This document shows positions 44,010 to 52,708 of a stretch of 64,000 bases of DNA, piece by piece. The stretch covers positions 1,579,001 through 1,643,000 of the forward strand of contig NZ_CP011058.1 of assembly GCF_000961095.1 (NCBI RefSeq), written 5' to 3'. Under the pieces are notes generated by a model. The model was not told where the DNA came from. It did no database searches and saw only the letters and a program-made list of their open reading frames with translations. Source of the stretch: Paenibacillus beijingensis (GTDB taxonomy: Bacteria > Bacillota > Bacilli > Paenibacillales > Paenibacillaceae). The position numbers and the translations under genes are program-made. How positions within the stretch are numbered: the first letter of the stretch is position 1; each line of letters begins with the position of its first letter.

Positions 44010-44624
44010 ATGGCACATCAACTACCGGCTTTGCCTTACGCTAACAATGCACTGGAACCGCATTTCGATGCTTTGACGATGGAAATCCACCACGACCGTC
44101 ATCACAACACGTATGTAACGAACCTGAATGCCGCTCTGGAATCCGCTCCTGAGCTGCAAAGCGCATCCGTTGAAGATCTGATCTCCGATCTGAACAGCGT
44201 GCCTGAATCGATCCGCACCGCAGTCCGCAACAACGGCGGCGGTCATGCCAACCACAGCCTGTTCTGGCTTACAATCGGCCCTAACGGCGGCGGAGCTCCG
44301 ACTGGCAAGCTCGCTGCGGCGATCGACAGCGAACTGGGCGGCTTCGAGCAATTCAAAGCCGATTTCGCCAAAGCGGGAGCAACCCGTTTCGGCAGCGGCT
44401 GGGCGTTCCTCGCAGCTGACAAAAACGGCAAACTGAAAGTATACAGCCTGCCGAACCAAGACAGCCCGCTCATGGAAGGCGAAACGCCTCTGCTCGGACT
44501 GGACGTATGGGAGCACGCTTACTACCTGAAATACCAAAACAAACGCCCGGACTACATCGCAGCTTTCTGGAACGTTGTCAACTGGGAAGAAGTCGGCAAA
44601 CGCTACGACGCGGTTGCAAAGTAA
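44010..44624 (+). CDS. sodA: Superoxide dismutase (Mn/Fe)
   Basis: Dismutates superoxide in the cytoplasm. The 204 residues contain the metal ligands in MEIHHDRHHNTYVTNLN, GGGHANHSLFW and DVWEHAYYLKYQNKRPDYI, with the Mn-type GPNGGG and the GSGWAFL segment. GGAGGT precedes two adjacent ATGs (44007 and 44010); the second has the better spacing and gives the usual MAHQLPALPYA. Followed by a strong terminator. This is the main short-form enzyme, distinct from the extended one at 27110. Confidence 0.96.
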   Translation: MAHQLPALPYANNALEPHFDALTMEIHHDRHHNTYVTNLNAALESAPELQSASVEDLISDLNSVPESIRTAVRNNGGGHANHSLFWLTIGPNGGGAPTGKLAAAIDSELGGFEQFKADFAKAGATRFGSGWAFLAADKNGKLKVYSLPNQDSPLMEGETPLLGLDVWEHAYYLKYQNKRPDYIAAFWNVVNWEEVGKRYDAVAK

Positions 44625-44673
44625 TAAACGTTTCACAAGCCATAACCGCCCCGCTTGGGACGGTCGAATCAGC

Positions 44674-44713
44674 AAAAACACCTTTTCGCGCTCTGTTGAA
44701 TGCGATAAGGTGT
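44674..44713 (+). terminator. Terminator of sodA
   Basis: Arms AAAACACCTT and AAGGTGTTTT with a TTTTTT tail. Confidence 0.85.
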
Positions 44714-44810
44714 TTTTTCGTTGTATAGAGAAAACACCCAATGGGCGGATGCCGCATAAGCTTTAGAGAGAAAGTAACCATCCTCGGACGAAAAAGGAGT
44801 TGCTTACCCG

Positions 44811-45944
44811 ATGCGGTATACCCATTCGAACGACACGGGTTCATTTTACCGTCCTGCCAGCGCGGACGGGGACTGCGGCTGCGGCGGAGCGCCCGCCGCA
44901 CAGCCCGGCCCCGGGCAGCAGCCGGACCGTGCGCTGCTCCTCCCGTTTCTTATTCCGGCACTGTCCGGCGGCTTCTCGCCAGGTACTGGGCCATTCCCTC
45001 CGGGATACGGGACGTTCCCTCCCGGACCGGGGGCGGTTCCTCCGGGACACGGCCCATTCCCTCCCGGACCGGGGACGTATCCGCCGGGATACGGGCCGTT
45101 CCCTCCCGGACCCGGATCGTTGCCTCCGGGATACGGGCCTTACCCTCCTGGACCGGGGCCGTTCTCTCCCGGACCGGGGACACTTCCTCCGGGACCGGGG
45201 CCGTTCTCTCCCGGACCGGGTACGTATCCTCCGGGATACGGGCCGTTCCCTCCCGGAACGGGGACGCTTCCTCCGGGACTCGGGCCGTTCTCTCCCGGAC
45301 CGGGGACGCTTCCTCCGGGACCGGGGCCGTTCTCTCCCGGACCGGGTACGTATCCTCCGGGATACGGGCCGTTCCCTCCCGGAACGGGGACGCTTCCTCC
45401 GGGACTCGGGCCGTTCTCTCCCGGAACAGGGACGCTTCCTCCGGGACTCGGGCCGTTCTCTCCCGGAACAGGGACGCTTCCTCCGGGACTCGGGCCGTTC
45501 TCTCCCGGAACAGGGACGCTTCCTCCGGGACTCGGGCCGTTCTCTCCCGGAACAGGGACGCTTTCTCCAGGACTCGGGCCAAGAACGCCGATTCCGGCGG
45601 ATGCACCGGGCGGGGCACCCCGACCAGGCCAAACCTACAATAATTATGCCGGCCCGGTATTCAGCACGGTTGTCATTAACGGAGGCCGAACCTTCCCTTA
45701 CGCAACGAGCTCCTATTCCGTTCTTTGGCAGCCCGGTCTTACGGTGGCGGCCGCGCTGGCCGGAACAAACGTCGTCCGCTTCACGGAAGGCGGCGGCATC
45801 GCTTCCGTAAGCGGCATCCGAACCGGCGACGAAGTCCGCTGTCTGCTGCGGATCAACGATCGTCAAATCCCTTCCACTCTGCTGTCGTTCCCGGTTCAGG
45901 CTTCCGATACGCTCACGGTTGAGCTGCTCTACGCCGGTGCCTGA
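44811..45944 (+). CDS. Pro/Gly-rich heptad-repeat protein of unknown function
   Basis: A 377-residue protein in three parts. The N-terminus (1-50) has a DCGCGG cysteine motif and a short hydrophobic stretch, but no clear signal peptide. Residues ~54-262 are about 29 seven-residue units of the form [PS]PG-x-G-[PT]-[FLY]; in DNA they build 21-bp units, 42-bp doublets and a 126-bp higher-order repeat present twice. The C-terminus (~263-377) is a beta-rich globular domain (YNNYAGPVFSTVVINGGRT, VVRFTEGGGIASVSGI). Gly is not every third residue, so it is not collagen. AAAGGAG precedes ATG 44811. A surface or spore-coat role is only a guess. Long antisense frames arise from the repeat composition. 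Confidence 0.8.
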   Translation: MRYTHSNDTGSFYRPASADGDCGCGGAPAAQPGPGQQPDRALLLPFLIPALSGGFSPGTGPFPPGYGTFPPGPGAVPPGHGPFPPGPGTYPPGYGPFPPGPGSLPPGYGPYPPGPGPFSPGPGTLPPGPGPFSPGPGTYPPGYGPFPPGTGTLPPGLGPFSPGPGTLPPGPGPFSPGPGTYPPGYGPFPPGTGTLPPGLGPFSPGTGTLPPGLGPFSPGTGTLPPGLGPFSPGTGTLPPGLGPFSPGTGTLSPGLGPRTPIPADAPGGAPRPGQTYNNYAGPVFSTVVINGGRTFPYATSSYSVLWQPGLTVAAALAGTNVVRFTEGGGIASVSGIRTGDEVRCLLRINDRQIPSTLLSFPVQASDTLTVELLYAGA

Positions 45945-46129
45945 GCAAGGGTGCCGTACCGGGTCGAGAGCCTTGACTAACCGGAGAAAAAAGCGTACAT
46001 GCGCGAAGTGATGATGTACCGCTGAAAGAACGTATCCCCCGCCTCCCTCCCGCAGCTGCGCGGATACGCACCGCAAATGAAACAGGGTTGTCCCGAAAGG
46101 ATCGAATCTGATGAAGCCGTCAATGTTTG

Positions 46130-46334
46130 CTATACCTAACGGAACTCATCGCCATAAAAAGCAGGAAAATGACCATATTTCTAACGTAACGGAGACCACA
46201 GCCTCTATTAGGCACATAAACGGCCTTAACACGGTGTTGTTCAGTAAATAGAATCCCTTGGCTCCGTTACAATTCTAAAGTGCTTCATTTTCTTCAAATA
46301 GCGGCTGCTCGTTCCGTTAGGATTTTAACAACCG
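46130..46334 (+). repeat. Dispersed repeat (copy 2)
   Basis: CTAACGGAACTC at the left, internal CTAACGTAACGGAG, then GGCTCCGTTACAATTCT, TGCTTCATTTTCTTCAAAT, AGCGGCTGCTC and GTTCCGTTAGG with ACAACCGG. Copy 1 lies at 10362-10520 in opposite orientation. 45945-46130 holds nothing recognisable. Confidence 0.7.
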
Positions 46335-46510
46335 GGGGGCCCGGGGTGTCCGTGGTGTCCAGGGATTCCGGGTGCCCAGGGTGTCCAGAATGTACGATGA
46401 TTCAGAGGACTCCGAGGTTTCCGGGTTTCCGGGTTTCCGGGTTTCCCGGTTTCCGGGGTTGTCCCGGGGGCCCGGGGACTCCGGGGTTTCCGTCGTTTGA
46501 GGTCGGGTGG
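46330..46510. repeat. G-rich degenerate repeat tract, possible decayed Gly-rich coding sequence
   Basis: A skewed tract with four tandem TTTCCGGG octamers (about 46415-46455) and several GGGGCCCGGGG-like runs. One plus frame gives PGFRGCPGGPGTPGFPSF, collagen-like for a few triplets only, with no start or ribosome site of its own. Confidence 0.5.
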
Positions 46511-46610
46511 CATTGCCTAGCCCCGTCTCACTATACCGGCTGCCGCTGGCGCAGACTTGTCTTTGGCGCAGGCTTGTTTTATGACGCAAGCTTTGCTAAT
46601 GAAAACAGCA

Positions 46611-46655
46611 AAAAACCATCCGGGTAAGGAGCGACTCCCGCTCCCTCCGGACGGT
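46611..46655 (-). terminator. Terminator of galU-copZ
   Basis: Hairpin AACCGTCCGG..CCGGATGGTT with inner GGAGCG/CGCTCC, followed on the minus strand by TTTTTT. Confidence 0.8.
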
Positions 46656-46704
46656 TTAAGACCGCGTGTTGAGCTCGCGCGCCCCGCCATAAGATGCGGG
46701 AGCG

Positions 46705-46905
46705 TTACTTCACATCATACCCCTGTTCCTCGATCGCTTCTTTAATCGCGTCAACCGACACCCGGCTTTCATTGTACGTCACGGTCACGCTGCCGCCGGC
46801 CAGATCGGCCTTTCCTGCGGCTCCTGCCGATTGCACCGCTCCTTCGACCGCTTTGACGCAATGATCGCAGGACATGCCCTCCACCTTCAGCGTCACTTCT
46901 TTCAT
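46705..46905 (-). CDS. copZ: Copper chaperone / heavy-metal-associated domain protein
   Basis: A 66-residue ferredoxin-like HMA domain with the metal motif GMSCDHCVKAVE near residues 10-21 and the typical end AIKEAIEEQGYDVK. It carries Cu(I) in the cytoplasm. No CopA ATPase or CsoR is adjacent, so the partner must be elsewhere. It lies 27 bp downstream of galU, which is unusual for copZ and probably just shared transcription. Confidence 0.92.
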   Translation of the reverse strand: MKEVTLKVEGMSCDHCVKAVEGAVQSAGAAGKADLAGGSVTVTYNESRVSVDAIKEAIEEQGYDVK

Positions 46906-46932
46906 CTTACATCCCTCCTGAAAACGATTGGT

Positions 46933-47823
46933 TTAAAACCGCGTAGGCTCCAAAGAAAGCTTTTGCCTCATATATTCCCGCACCGCATCCGCCAAATCGT
47001 CGCGCTCAAGCGCGATATCGATCGTCGCCTGTACGAACCCGAGCTTGTCGCCGACATCGTGCCGGCGGCCCTGGTACTTGAACGCGTGCATCGGCGCAGC
47101 GGCGTTCAGCTTCTGCAAGCTGTCGGTCAGCTGGATTTCCCCGCCTTTGCCGGGCTGGGCCGCCTCCAGCAGCTTGAAGATCGCCGGGTCCAGCACGTAA
47201 CGGCCGACGACGGCCCAATTGGAAGGCGCTTCTCCCGGAGCCGGCTTTTCGACCAGACTGCGGATGCGCGGGAACAGTCCGTCCCCTTCCAGCGCCGCAA
47301 TCCCGTACTTGTGCGTCTGGTCCCAAGGCACTTCCATCGTTGCAATGACGGAGGAAGAATGCTCATGATAGTAATCGATCATCTGTCCGAGGCACGGCTT
47401 CGGCGAGCGCAAAATGTCGTCTCCGAGCAGCACCGCAAACGGCTCGTCTTCGATAAAGCTGCGGGCGCACAGCACCGCGTGCCCGAGACCGAGCGGCTCC
47501 CGCTGGCGCACATAACAAATGTCCGCCATACGCGAAATGCCGCGCACCAGCTTCAGCATTTCCTCATTTCCGCGCGCTTCGAGCTCCGCTTCCAGTTCCA
47601 CCGATTTATCGAAATGGTCCTCGATCGCCCGCTTGTTGCGGCCGCTGACGATCATGATGCTTTCGATTCCGGAAGCGACCGCTTCCTCCACGATATATTG
47701 AATTGCCGGCTTGTCGATCAGCGGCATCATTTCTTTCGGCTGCGCTTTCGTCGCGGGCAAAAACCGGGTTCCGAGCCCTCCCGCCGGAATGACCGCTTTG
47801 CGTACCTTTTTATTCATTATCAT
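46933..47823 (-). CDS. galU: UTP-glucose-1-phosphate uridylyltransferase
   Basis: Makes UDP-glucose for polysaccharide and lipid glycosylation. The nucleotide-binding motif PAGGLGTRFLPATKAQPKEM, VLLGDDIL (metal Asp) and GIAALEGDGLFPRIRSLVEKP are present. The 296 residues are typical. The start is ATG 47823 after AGGGAGA; an ATG six bases inside is equally possible. Confidence 0.96.
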   Translation of the reverse strand: MIMNKKVRKAVIPAGGLGTRFLPATKAQPKEMMPLIDKPAIQYIVEEAVASGIESIMIVSGRNKRAIEDHFDKSVELEAELEARGNEEMLKLVRGISRMADICYVRQREPLGLGHAVLCARSFIEDEPFAVLLGDDILRSPKPCLGQMIDYYHEHSSSVIATMEVPWDQTHKYGIAALEGDGLFPRIRSLVEKPAPGEAPSNWAVVGRYVLDPAIFKLLEAAQPGKGGEIQLTDSLQKLNAAAPMHAFKYQGRRHDVGDKLGFVQATIDIALERDDLADAVREYMRQKLSLEPTRF

Positions 47824-48034
47824 TCCATCTCCCTATCCTAAATCTATTTCATTCATCCGTTTCTATTCCCCGGTCCTGGCGTTAAATTCCATTGTAGCAA
47901 CAAATGGGCCTTCCCGCCACAAGGACGAGCGAGCCTATGTCCACGCGCCCCGACATCCGGTTTGACACGTCTTTGCCGCACTGCCAAACTAGGAGCGAGT
48001 GGTTATTTGCCATAATGAAACGGAGGAAAAAAAC

Positions 48035-48442
48035 ATGCTGATTACCGAAACGCTGCGCACGTCGCGCCATGACGACATGATTGATATTACCCGCCGCGTG
48101 GCGGCCGCCATCACCGAATCCGGTGTACAGGACGGCATCGCCCTCGTCTACTGTCCGCATACGACGGCGGGCATTACGATCCAGGAGAACGCGGACCCGG
48201 ATGTGAAGCACGACATTCTGTTGCGTCTGAATGAAGTCTATCCGTGGGAGCATCCGAAATACCGTCATGCGGAAGGCAATACGGCCGCGCATCTGAAGGC
48301 GCTCACGACCGGAACGAGCCAGCAAATCATTATTTCCGGCGGCAGGCCGCTGCTCGGGAGATGGCAGGGCATTTATTTTTGCGAATTTGACGGTCCGAGA
48401 ACACGGGAGTTCACCGTTAAAATCATCTCCGACGGTCAATAA
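48035..48442 (+). CDS. YjbQ family protein (UPF0047)
   Basis: A 135-residue beta-sandwich protein with the family signature VYCPHTTAGITIQENADPDV and the ending GIYFCEFDGPRTREF. The family binds a phosphate-like ligand, and E. coli YjbQ can replace thiamine phosphate synthase weakly; the physiological role is unclear. The start is ATG 48035 with CGGAGGA upstream. Confidence 0.92.
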   Translation: MLITETLRTSRHDDMIDITRRVAAAITESGVQDGIALVYCPHTTAGITIQENADPDVKHDILLRLNEVYPWEHPKYRHAEGNTAAHLKALTTGTSQQIIISGGRPLLGRWQGIYFCEFDGPRTREFTVKIISDGQ

Positions 48443-48492
48443 TGCATCATATGGAGGGTCGTTTGTCCACTTTGTTATAACCATTTTTGACA

Positions 48493-48520
48493 TTGAGTTT
48501 TATTCAAATTTGAATATAAT
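48493..48520 (+). promoter_or_regulatory. Promoter with a palindromic operator for the MFS gene
   Basis: TTGAGT (48493-48498), 16-bp spacer, TATAAT (48515-48520). The spacer is filled by the perfect palindrome ATTCAAATTTGAAT (48502-48515), the placement expected for a MarR- or TetR-type repressor. No regulator gene is adjacent. Confidence 0.6.
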
Positions 48521-48558
48521 GATATCAGATCAACAATTTCCAGAAGAGGAGTAAAATC

Positions 48559-50079
48559 ATGACAGAGCAAGCCAGAAATATGCGGTTTGTCATAGCGGGA
48601 CTTATGCTCGGCATTTTGATGGCCGCGATGGACAATACAATCGTAACGACCGCAATGGGTACGATCGTTTCCCGGCTGGGCGGCATGGAGGAGTTCGTAT
48701 GGGTCACATCGGCCTATATGGTCGCACTCGTAGCCGGGACGCCGATCTTCGGCAAGCTGTCCGACATGTACGGGCGGAAGCGGTTTTTCGTATTCGGGCT
48801 GATCGTATTCATGCTCGGGTCGGCTCTATGCGGCACCGCAGACAGCATCGTACAGCTTAGTATTTACAGGGCGATCCAAGGAATAGGCGGCGGCGCGCTG
48901 ATGCCGATCGCGTTCACGATCATCTTCGACTTGTTCCCACCGGAGAAGAGGGGCAAAATGACCGGCTTGTTCGGCGCGGTATTCGGGCTCTCCAGCGTCC
49001 TCGGCCCGCTGCTTGGCGGCTATATTACCGACCATCTCGGCTGGAACTGGGTATTTTACATCAATGTGCCGATCGGTATCGTCTCCCTGTTTTTCATTGT
49101 GCTGTTCTACAAGGAATCGCTGCAGCATTCCCGCCAGCGCATCGATTGGGTTGGCGCCTTCACGCTTGTGGGCGCGATCGTCTGCCTGATGTTCGCCTTT
49201 GAGCTCGGGGGACAAAAGTACGCGTGGGATTCGTCCGTTATTATCGGGCTGTTCGCCGGCTTTGTCGTACTGCTCGCCGTGTTTCTCTATGTGGAAACGA
49301 AAGTGTCCGAGCCGATTATTTCATTCGCCATGTTCCGCCAGCGGCTGTTTGCGACAAGCGTCATCGCTTCGCTGTTTTACGGCTCGACCTTTATTGTCGC
49401 CACCGTCTACATCCCGATTTTTGTCCAGGGCGTGTTCGGCGAATCGGCTTCCAATTCCGGTCTCATTCTAATGCCGATGATGCTCGGCGTCGTGGCCGGC
49501 AGCCAGGTCGGCGGGGTGCTCTCGACCCGCACCTCCTACCGCAATACGATGCTGCTGTCGGCAGCATGCTTCACCATCGGCATCCTGCTGCTCGGAACGC
49601 TCAGCCCGGATACGTCGCGGGCAATGGTTACCGTGTACATGATATTGAGCGGCTTTGGCGTCGGCTTCTCGTTCTCCGTGCTGAATATGTCGGCCATTCA
49701 CCATTTTGACATGCGCCAGCGCGGCGCGGCTACATCGACGACAACGTTTATCCGCTCGCTCGGCATGACGCTCGGCATTTCAATTTACGGCATCGTGCAG
49801 CGGAACGAATTTACAAACCAGATTACAAACGCTTTCCAGGGACAGGATCAAGGAGCGTTCGCCGGCCAGGCGGCAACGGCGCTCACTCCGGAAACGCGGG
49901 CGCAAATTCCCGCTCCCGTTCTGGAAAAAATCACGTCCGCCCTCTCAACCTCCATCTCCCAGATGTTCTTGTGGGCACTGATTCCGACGGCGCTGGCGTT
50001 TATTACCGTGGTGATGATGCCCGGCGACCGGATCATCATTCCGTCCCGCAAAAACGTGCCGCAAAAAAGCGCAAACTGA
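48559..50079 (+). CDS. MFS drug exporter, DHA2 (14-span) family
   Basis: A 506-residue proton-driven efflux pump. The DHA2 motifs are clear: motif D1 region MDNTIVTTAMGTIVSRLGG, motif A GKLSDMYGRKRFF, motif B IYRAIQGIGGGALMP and motif C GLSSVLGPLLGGYI, with about 14 hydrophobic segments. AGAGGAG precedes ATG 48559. The likely role is export of toxic organic compounds; the specific drug cannot be inferred. Confidence 0.94.
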   Translation: MTEQARNMRFVIAGLMLGILMAAMDNTIVTTAMGTIVSRLGGMEEFVWVTSAYMVALVAGTPIFGKLSDMYGRKRFFVFGLIVFMLGSALCGTADSIVQLSIYRAIQGIGGGALMPIAFTIIFDLFPPEKRGKMTGLFGAVFGLSSVLGPLLGGYITDHLGWNWVFYINVPIGIVSLFFIVLFYKESLQHSRQRIDWVGAFTLVGAIVCLMFAFELGGQKYAWDSSVIIGLFAGFVVLLAVFLYVETKVSEPIISFAMFRQRLFATSVIASLFYGSTFIVATVYIPIFVQGVFGESASNSGLILMPMMLGVVAGSQVGGVLSTRTSYRNTMLLSAACFTIGILLLGTLSPDTSRAMVTVYMILSGFGVGFSFSVLNMSAIHHFDMRQRGAATSTTTFIRSLGMTLGISIYGIVQRNEFTNQITNAFQGQDQGAFAGQAATALTPETRAQIPAPVLEKITSALSTSISQMFLWALIPTALAFITVVMMPGDRIIIPSRKNVPQKSAN

Positions 50080-50105
50080 TTCTGTGCCAGCTGCGCATAC
50101 GCTCA

Positions 50106-50139
50106 AAAGACCTTTCCGAATTTCGGAAGGGTCTTTTGT
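50106..50139 (+). terminator. Terminator of the MFS gene
   Basis: AAAAGACCTTTCCGAA / TTTCGGAAGGGTCTTTT arms with a short loop and a T tail. Confidence 0.88.
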
Positions 50140-50174
50140 TCATCTAACCTTCATGTTCTGTCCCCCGCATATTA

Positions 50175-50211
50175 TTGACTTCGCCTTTTTTGTAAATTAT
50201 AATGATTCTAA
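50175..50211 (+). promoter_or_regulatory. trxB promoter with a PerR-like box
   Basis: TTGACT (50175-50180), 17-bp spacer, TATAAT (50198-50203). Overlapping the -10 is TTATAATGATTCTAA (50197-50211), which differs at one position from the PerR consensus TTATAATnATTATAA. This predicts peroxide-responsive control; Fur or Zur boxes are related, so the regulator is inferred. Confidence 0.65.
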
Positions 50212-50257
50212 ATTAGTATTCATTATCACATTTTAATTAAACGGAGGCTGATTGTTT

Positions 50258-51196
50258 ATGTATAAATCGATTATTGTAGGTACGGGTCCTGCCGGGTTGA
50301 CGGCGGCTATTTATCTGGCGCGCGCCAATATGAATCCTCTTGTGCTCGAAGGGCCCCAACCGGGCGGACAGCTGACGACGACGACGGAAGTCGAAAATTT
50401 CCCCGGCTTTCCCGAAGGCATTACCGGACCGGAGCTGATGGCGAACATGCGGCAGCAAGCCGAGAAATTCGGCGCCGTCTTTAAAACGGGTTGGGTCAAA
50501 AGCGTGAAGCTCGACAATCGTCCGTTTACGCTGGACGTGGAAGGCCACGGCGAGCTGCAGACGGAAACGCTCATTATCTCCACCGGCGCATCGGCCAAAT
50601 ATTTGGGCATTCCCGGTGAGACGGACAACGTCGGACGCGGCGTCAGCACGTGCGCGACATGTGACGGATTCTTTTTCCGCGGCAAAAAAATTATCGTTAT
50701 CGGCGGCGGAGACTCCGCGATGGAAGAAGCGCATTTCCTTACCCGCTTCGCTTCGGAAGTGCGCCTCGTAAACCGCCGCACCGAGCTGCGCGCTTCCAAA
50801 ATCATGCAGGACCGCGCCCGCTCCAACGAAAAAATTTCCTGGAGCCTGGACCGCACCCCGCTGGAAGTCATCTCCGACGGTCTGAAAGTAACCGGCCTGA
50901 AAGTGCGCAACAACGAGACCGGCGAAGAGGAAGTGCTGGAAACCGACGGCGTCTTTGTCGCCATCGGCCATACGCCGAACACCGGCTTCCTGGGCGGACA
51001 AGTCGAGACCAACGAGCAGGGCTACATTAACGTGACGCCGGGCACAACCCGCACGAACATCCCGGGCGTCTTCGCTTGCGGCGACGTACAGGATCAGAAC
51101 TTCCGCCAGGCGATCACCGCGGCGGGCAGCGGCTGCATGGCGGCGCTCGAGTGCGAACGGTTCCTGGAAGCGGAAGAATTCGAAGCGGTAGTTTAA
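50258..51196 (+). CDS. trxB: Thioredoxin-disulfide reductase
   Basis: NADPH-dependent FAD enzyme that reduces thioredoxin. FAD motif GTGPAGLTAAIYLARAN, redox site STCATCDGFFF (CATC), NADPH motif VIGGGDSAMEEA and C-terminal GVFACGDVQDQNFRQ are all visible. 312 residues with start ATG 50258, ten bases after ACGGAGG; a TTG at 50252 is closer but unlikely. Followed by ~950 bp without genes. Confidence 0.96.
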   Translation: MYKSIIVGTGPAGLTAAIYLARANMNPLVLEGPQPGGQLTTTTEVENFPGFPEGITGPELMANMRQQAEKFGAVFKTGWVKSVKLDNRPFTLDVEGHGELQTETLIISTGASAKYLGIPGETDNVGRGVSTCATCDGFFFRGKKIIVIGGGDSAMEEAHFLTRFASEVRLVNRRTELRASKIMQDRARSNEKISWSLDRTPLEVISDGLKVTGLKVRNNETGEEEVLETDGVFVAIGHTPNTGFLGGQVETNEQGYINVTPGTTRTNIPGVFACGDVQDQNFRQAITAAGSGCMAALECERFLEAEEFEAVV

Positions 51197-51258
51197 AAAA
51201 GGAGGCGCTGCGCGGGCGGGTTTGATCTTACGATCGCCGCAGTCTCTGGAGTGAAGCA

Positions 51259-51458
51259 GTGCGGTGAAGCAGGGCCGCTGCGCGGCTGACTTGTGCTTCC
51301 GAGCGCTGTTGTAGACGGATCGCATTCAATTGTCCCCTTAAAGGGAACGATCCGTCTAAGCATTTTGCTTCCGAAGTGGCTTTCTTACAGAAAGCCTGCA
51401 GGCGAACGCTGACGCTTCTCCAGTCACAAGTCAGCCTCTCCGCTCATCTTCACCGCAC
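51259..51458. repeat. MITE-like palindromic element B
   Basis: 200 bp with ends GTGCGGTGAA (51259-51268) and TTCACCGCAC (51449-51458) and central hairpin AGACGGATCG (51313-51322)/CGATCCGTCT (51348-51357) around CCCTTAAAGGG. It matches element A at 14405-14602 along its whole length. Confidence 0.88.
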
Positions 51459-51539
51459 GTTTCTAACACCCGGGACGAACGCTAACGCTTCTCCAGATTC
51501 AAACCGCCCGCTTCGCTTACCTTTTTCAATAGGGAACAG

Positions 51540-52015
51540 CAGACGCGGCTGCGCGTGTGACGCGCTTGCTGGCTGAACCGACTAACCCAAGGTCGTCCGC
51601 GCGGCGAGCCTTTGTAAACCTGCAAATGTGCAGTTTTTATCGGTCAAACTCGCTTATCGAGATAGAATCCTGCAAATGTGCAGGTATTCCAAGCTATTAT
51701 TGCCTGAACTTGAGCTTGGACCGAAAAAAAATGTATTTTTGTAGGAATTTTTACGAGATGGATAAATAGAGAAGGAATAGATGTACGAACGCAGGTTTTT
51801 CAAAAACTACTTTTCGTACTGCACAATATGGTTGCCTTTCGCCAGGGCGGCAGCAGAACGCCGGCGCGTATGTGCACGTTATGCTGCGAGTTGTACCGCC
51901 ATCCGTGCCGGCTGTGTGCAGAAGCTGCCCCCTGTAAGGCTAGAGACCCGCTCCCGCCCCCACGCGGCTGCGCCAGAGGCGCGCTTGCCAGCTGAACCGG
52001 CGAAAGGACGTGCCT
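51540..52015. repeat. Further repeats in the 51197-52144 gene-free stretch
   Basis: CCTGCAAATGTGCAG occurs at about 51619 and 51671 (palindromic, ~52 bp apart). A second pair, ACGCGGCTGCG..GCGCGCTTGCYrGCTGAACCG, is at about 51544-51580 and 51961-52002. I see no credible gene; small frames here lack ribosome sites and translate repeat DNA. A TATAAT at 52034 may belong to the dps promoter. Confidence 0.6.
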
Positions 52016-52144
52016 ATTAACCCCGATTGGTTGTATAATGAATGAGGAAACGGGATTAAATATAAACTACCTTAACAACTAAGAGCCTAAGACATCTTAT
52101 GAGACTGCGAAATCCGATTTACCAACGAAAGGATGGGATTCTCA

Positions 52145-52591
52145 ATGAGTACGCAAACAACAGTTCAAGAAGTGCTAAACCGCCAGCTGGCCAACTGGAG
52201 CGTTCTGTACGTGAAGTTGCACAACTATCACTGGTATGTGAAAGGGCCGCAATTTTTCACGCTGCACGCTAAATTCCAGGAGCTGTACGAGCAAGCGGCG
52301 CTGCATGTGGATGAGATCGCCGAGCGTCTGCTTGCGCTGGAAGGGCAGCCGATCGCTACGATGAGCGGCTTCCTCGCCGCATCGTCCGTCAAGGAAGCTT
52401 CCGGCAGCGAGTCCGCCGTCGAAATGGTCGATTCTGTTGTGGCCGACTTTACCGTCGTCATCGGCGAATTGAAAGAAGGCATGGCGATCAGCGCCGAGCA
52501 AAACGACGAAACGACCGGCGATATGCTGCTTGCGATCCATACCGAACTGGAAAAACATGTATGGATGCTGAAAGCATTTAACCGCCAGTAA
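52145..52591 (+). CDS. dps: Dps-family DNA-binding ferritin-like protein
   Basis: A 148-residue dodecameric ferritin that oxidises and stores iron and protects DNA. The ferroxidase residues are visible in LHNYHWYVKGPQFFTLHAKF and YEQAALHVDEIAERLLALEG (His, His, Asp, Glu). The start is ATG 52145 with AAAGGATGGG upstream; an ATG 12 bases earlier lies in that site. With trxB, two superoxide dismutases and peroxide-producing oxidases in the same window it fits an oxidative-stress theme, though not an operon. Confidence 0.94.
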   Translation: MSTQTTVQEVLNRQLANWSVLYVKLHNYHWYVKGPQFFTLHAKFQELYEQAALHVDEIAERLLALEGQPIATMSGFLAASSVKEASGSESAVEMVDSVVADFTVVIGELKEGMAISAEQNDETTGDMLLAIHTELEKHVWMLKAFNRQ

Positions 52592-52651
52592 GCCGGCAGC
52601 CGAATAGCAATCCCCCCCTGCGCCGTTTCTTTGATCTGCAGCGGGTGAACT

Positions 52652-52700
52652 ATGGCCCGTAAGATGGACACTTTAAAAAAATCTTACGGGCCATTTATGT
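52652..52700. terminator. Terminator of dps
   Basis: Perfect 14-bp arms ATGGCCCGTAAGAT (52652-52665) and ATCTTACGGGCCAT (52681-52694) with flanking A- and T-rich tracts; it may serve the convergent membrane-protein gene too. Confidence 0.88.
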
Positions 52701-52708
52701 TTTTAAAT

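Noticed and set aside
44841..46076. Long Arg-rich frame antisense to the Pro/Gly repeat protein
   Set aside because: All frames of the 21-bp repeat are open on both strands; only the plus frame has a ribosome site and a non-repetitive globular end.
46317..46589. Small Pro/Glu/Thr-rich minus-strand gene
   Set aside because: It translates the octamer repeats and has no ribosome site; composition is a consequence of the tract.
51557..51769. 70-codon frame downstream of trxB
   Set aside because: It overlaps the CCTGCAAATGTGCAG repeats and has no ribosome site or family resemblance.
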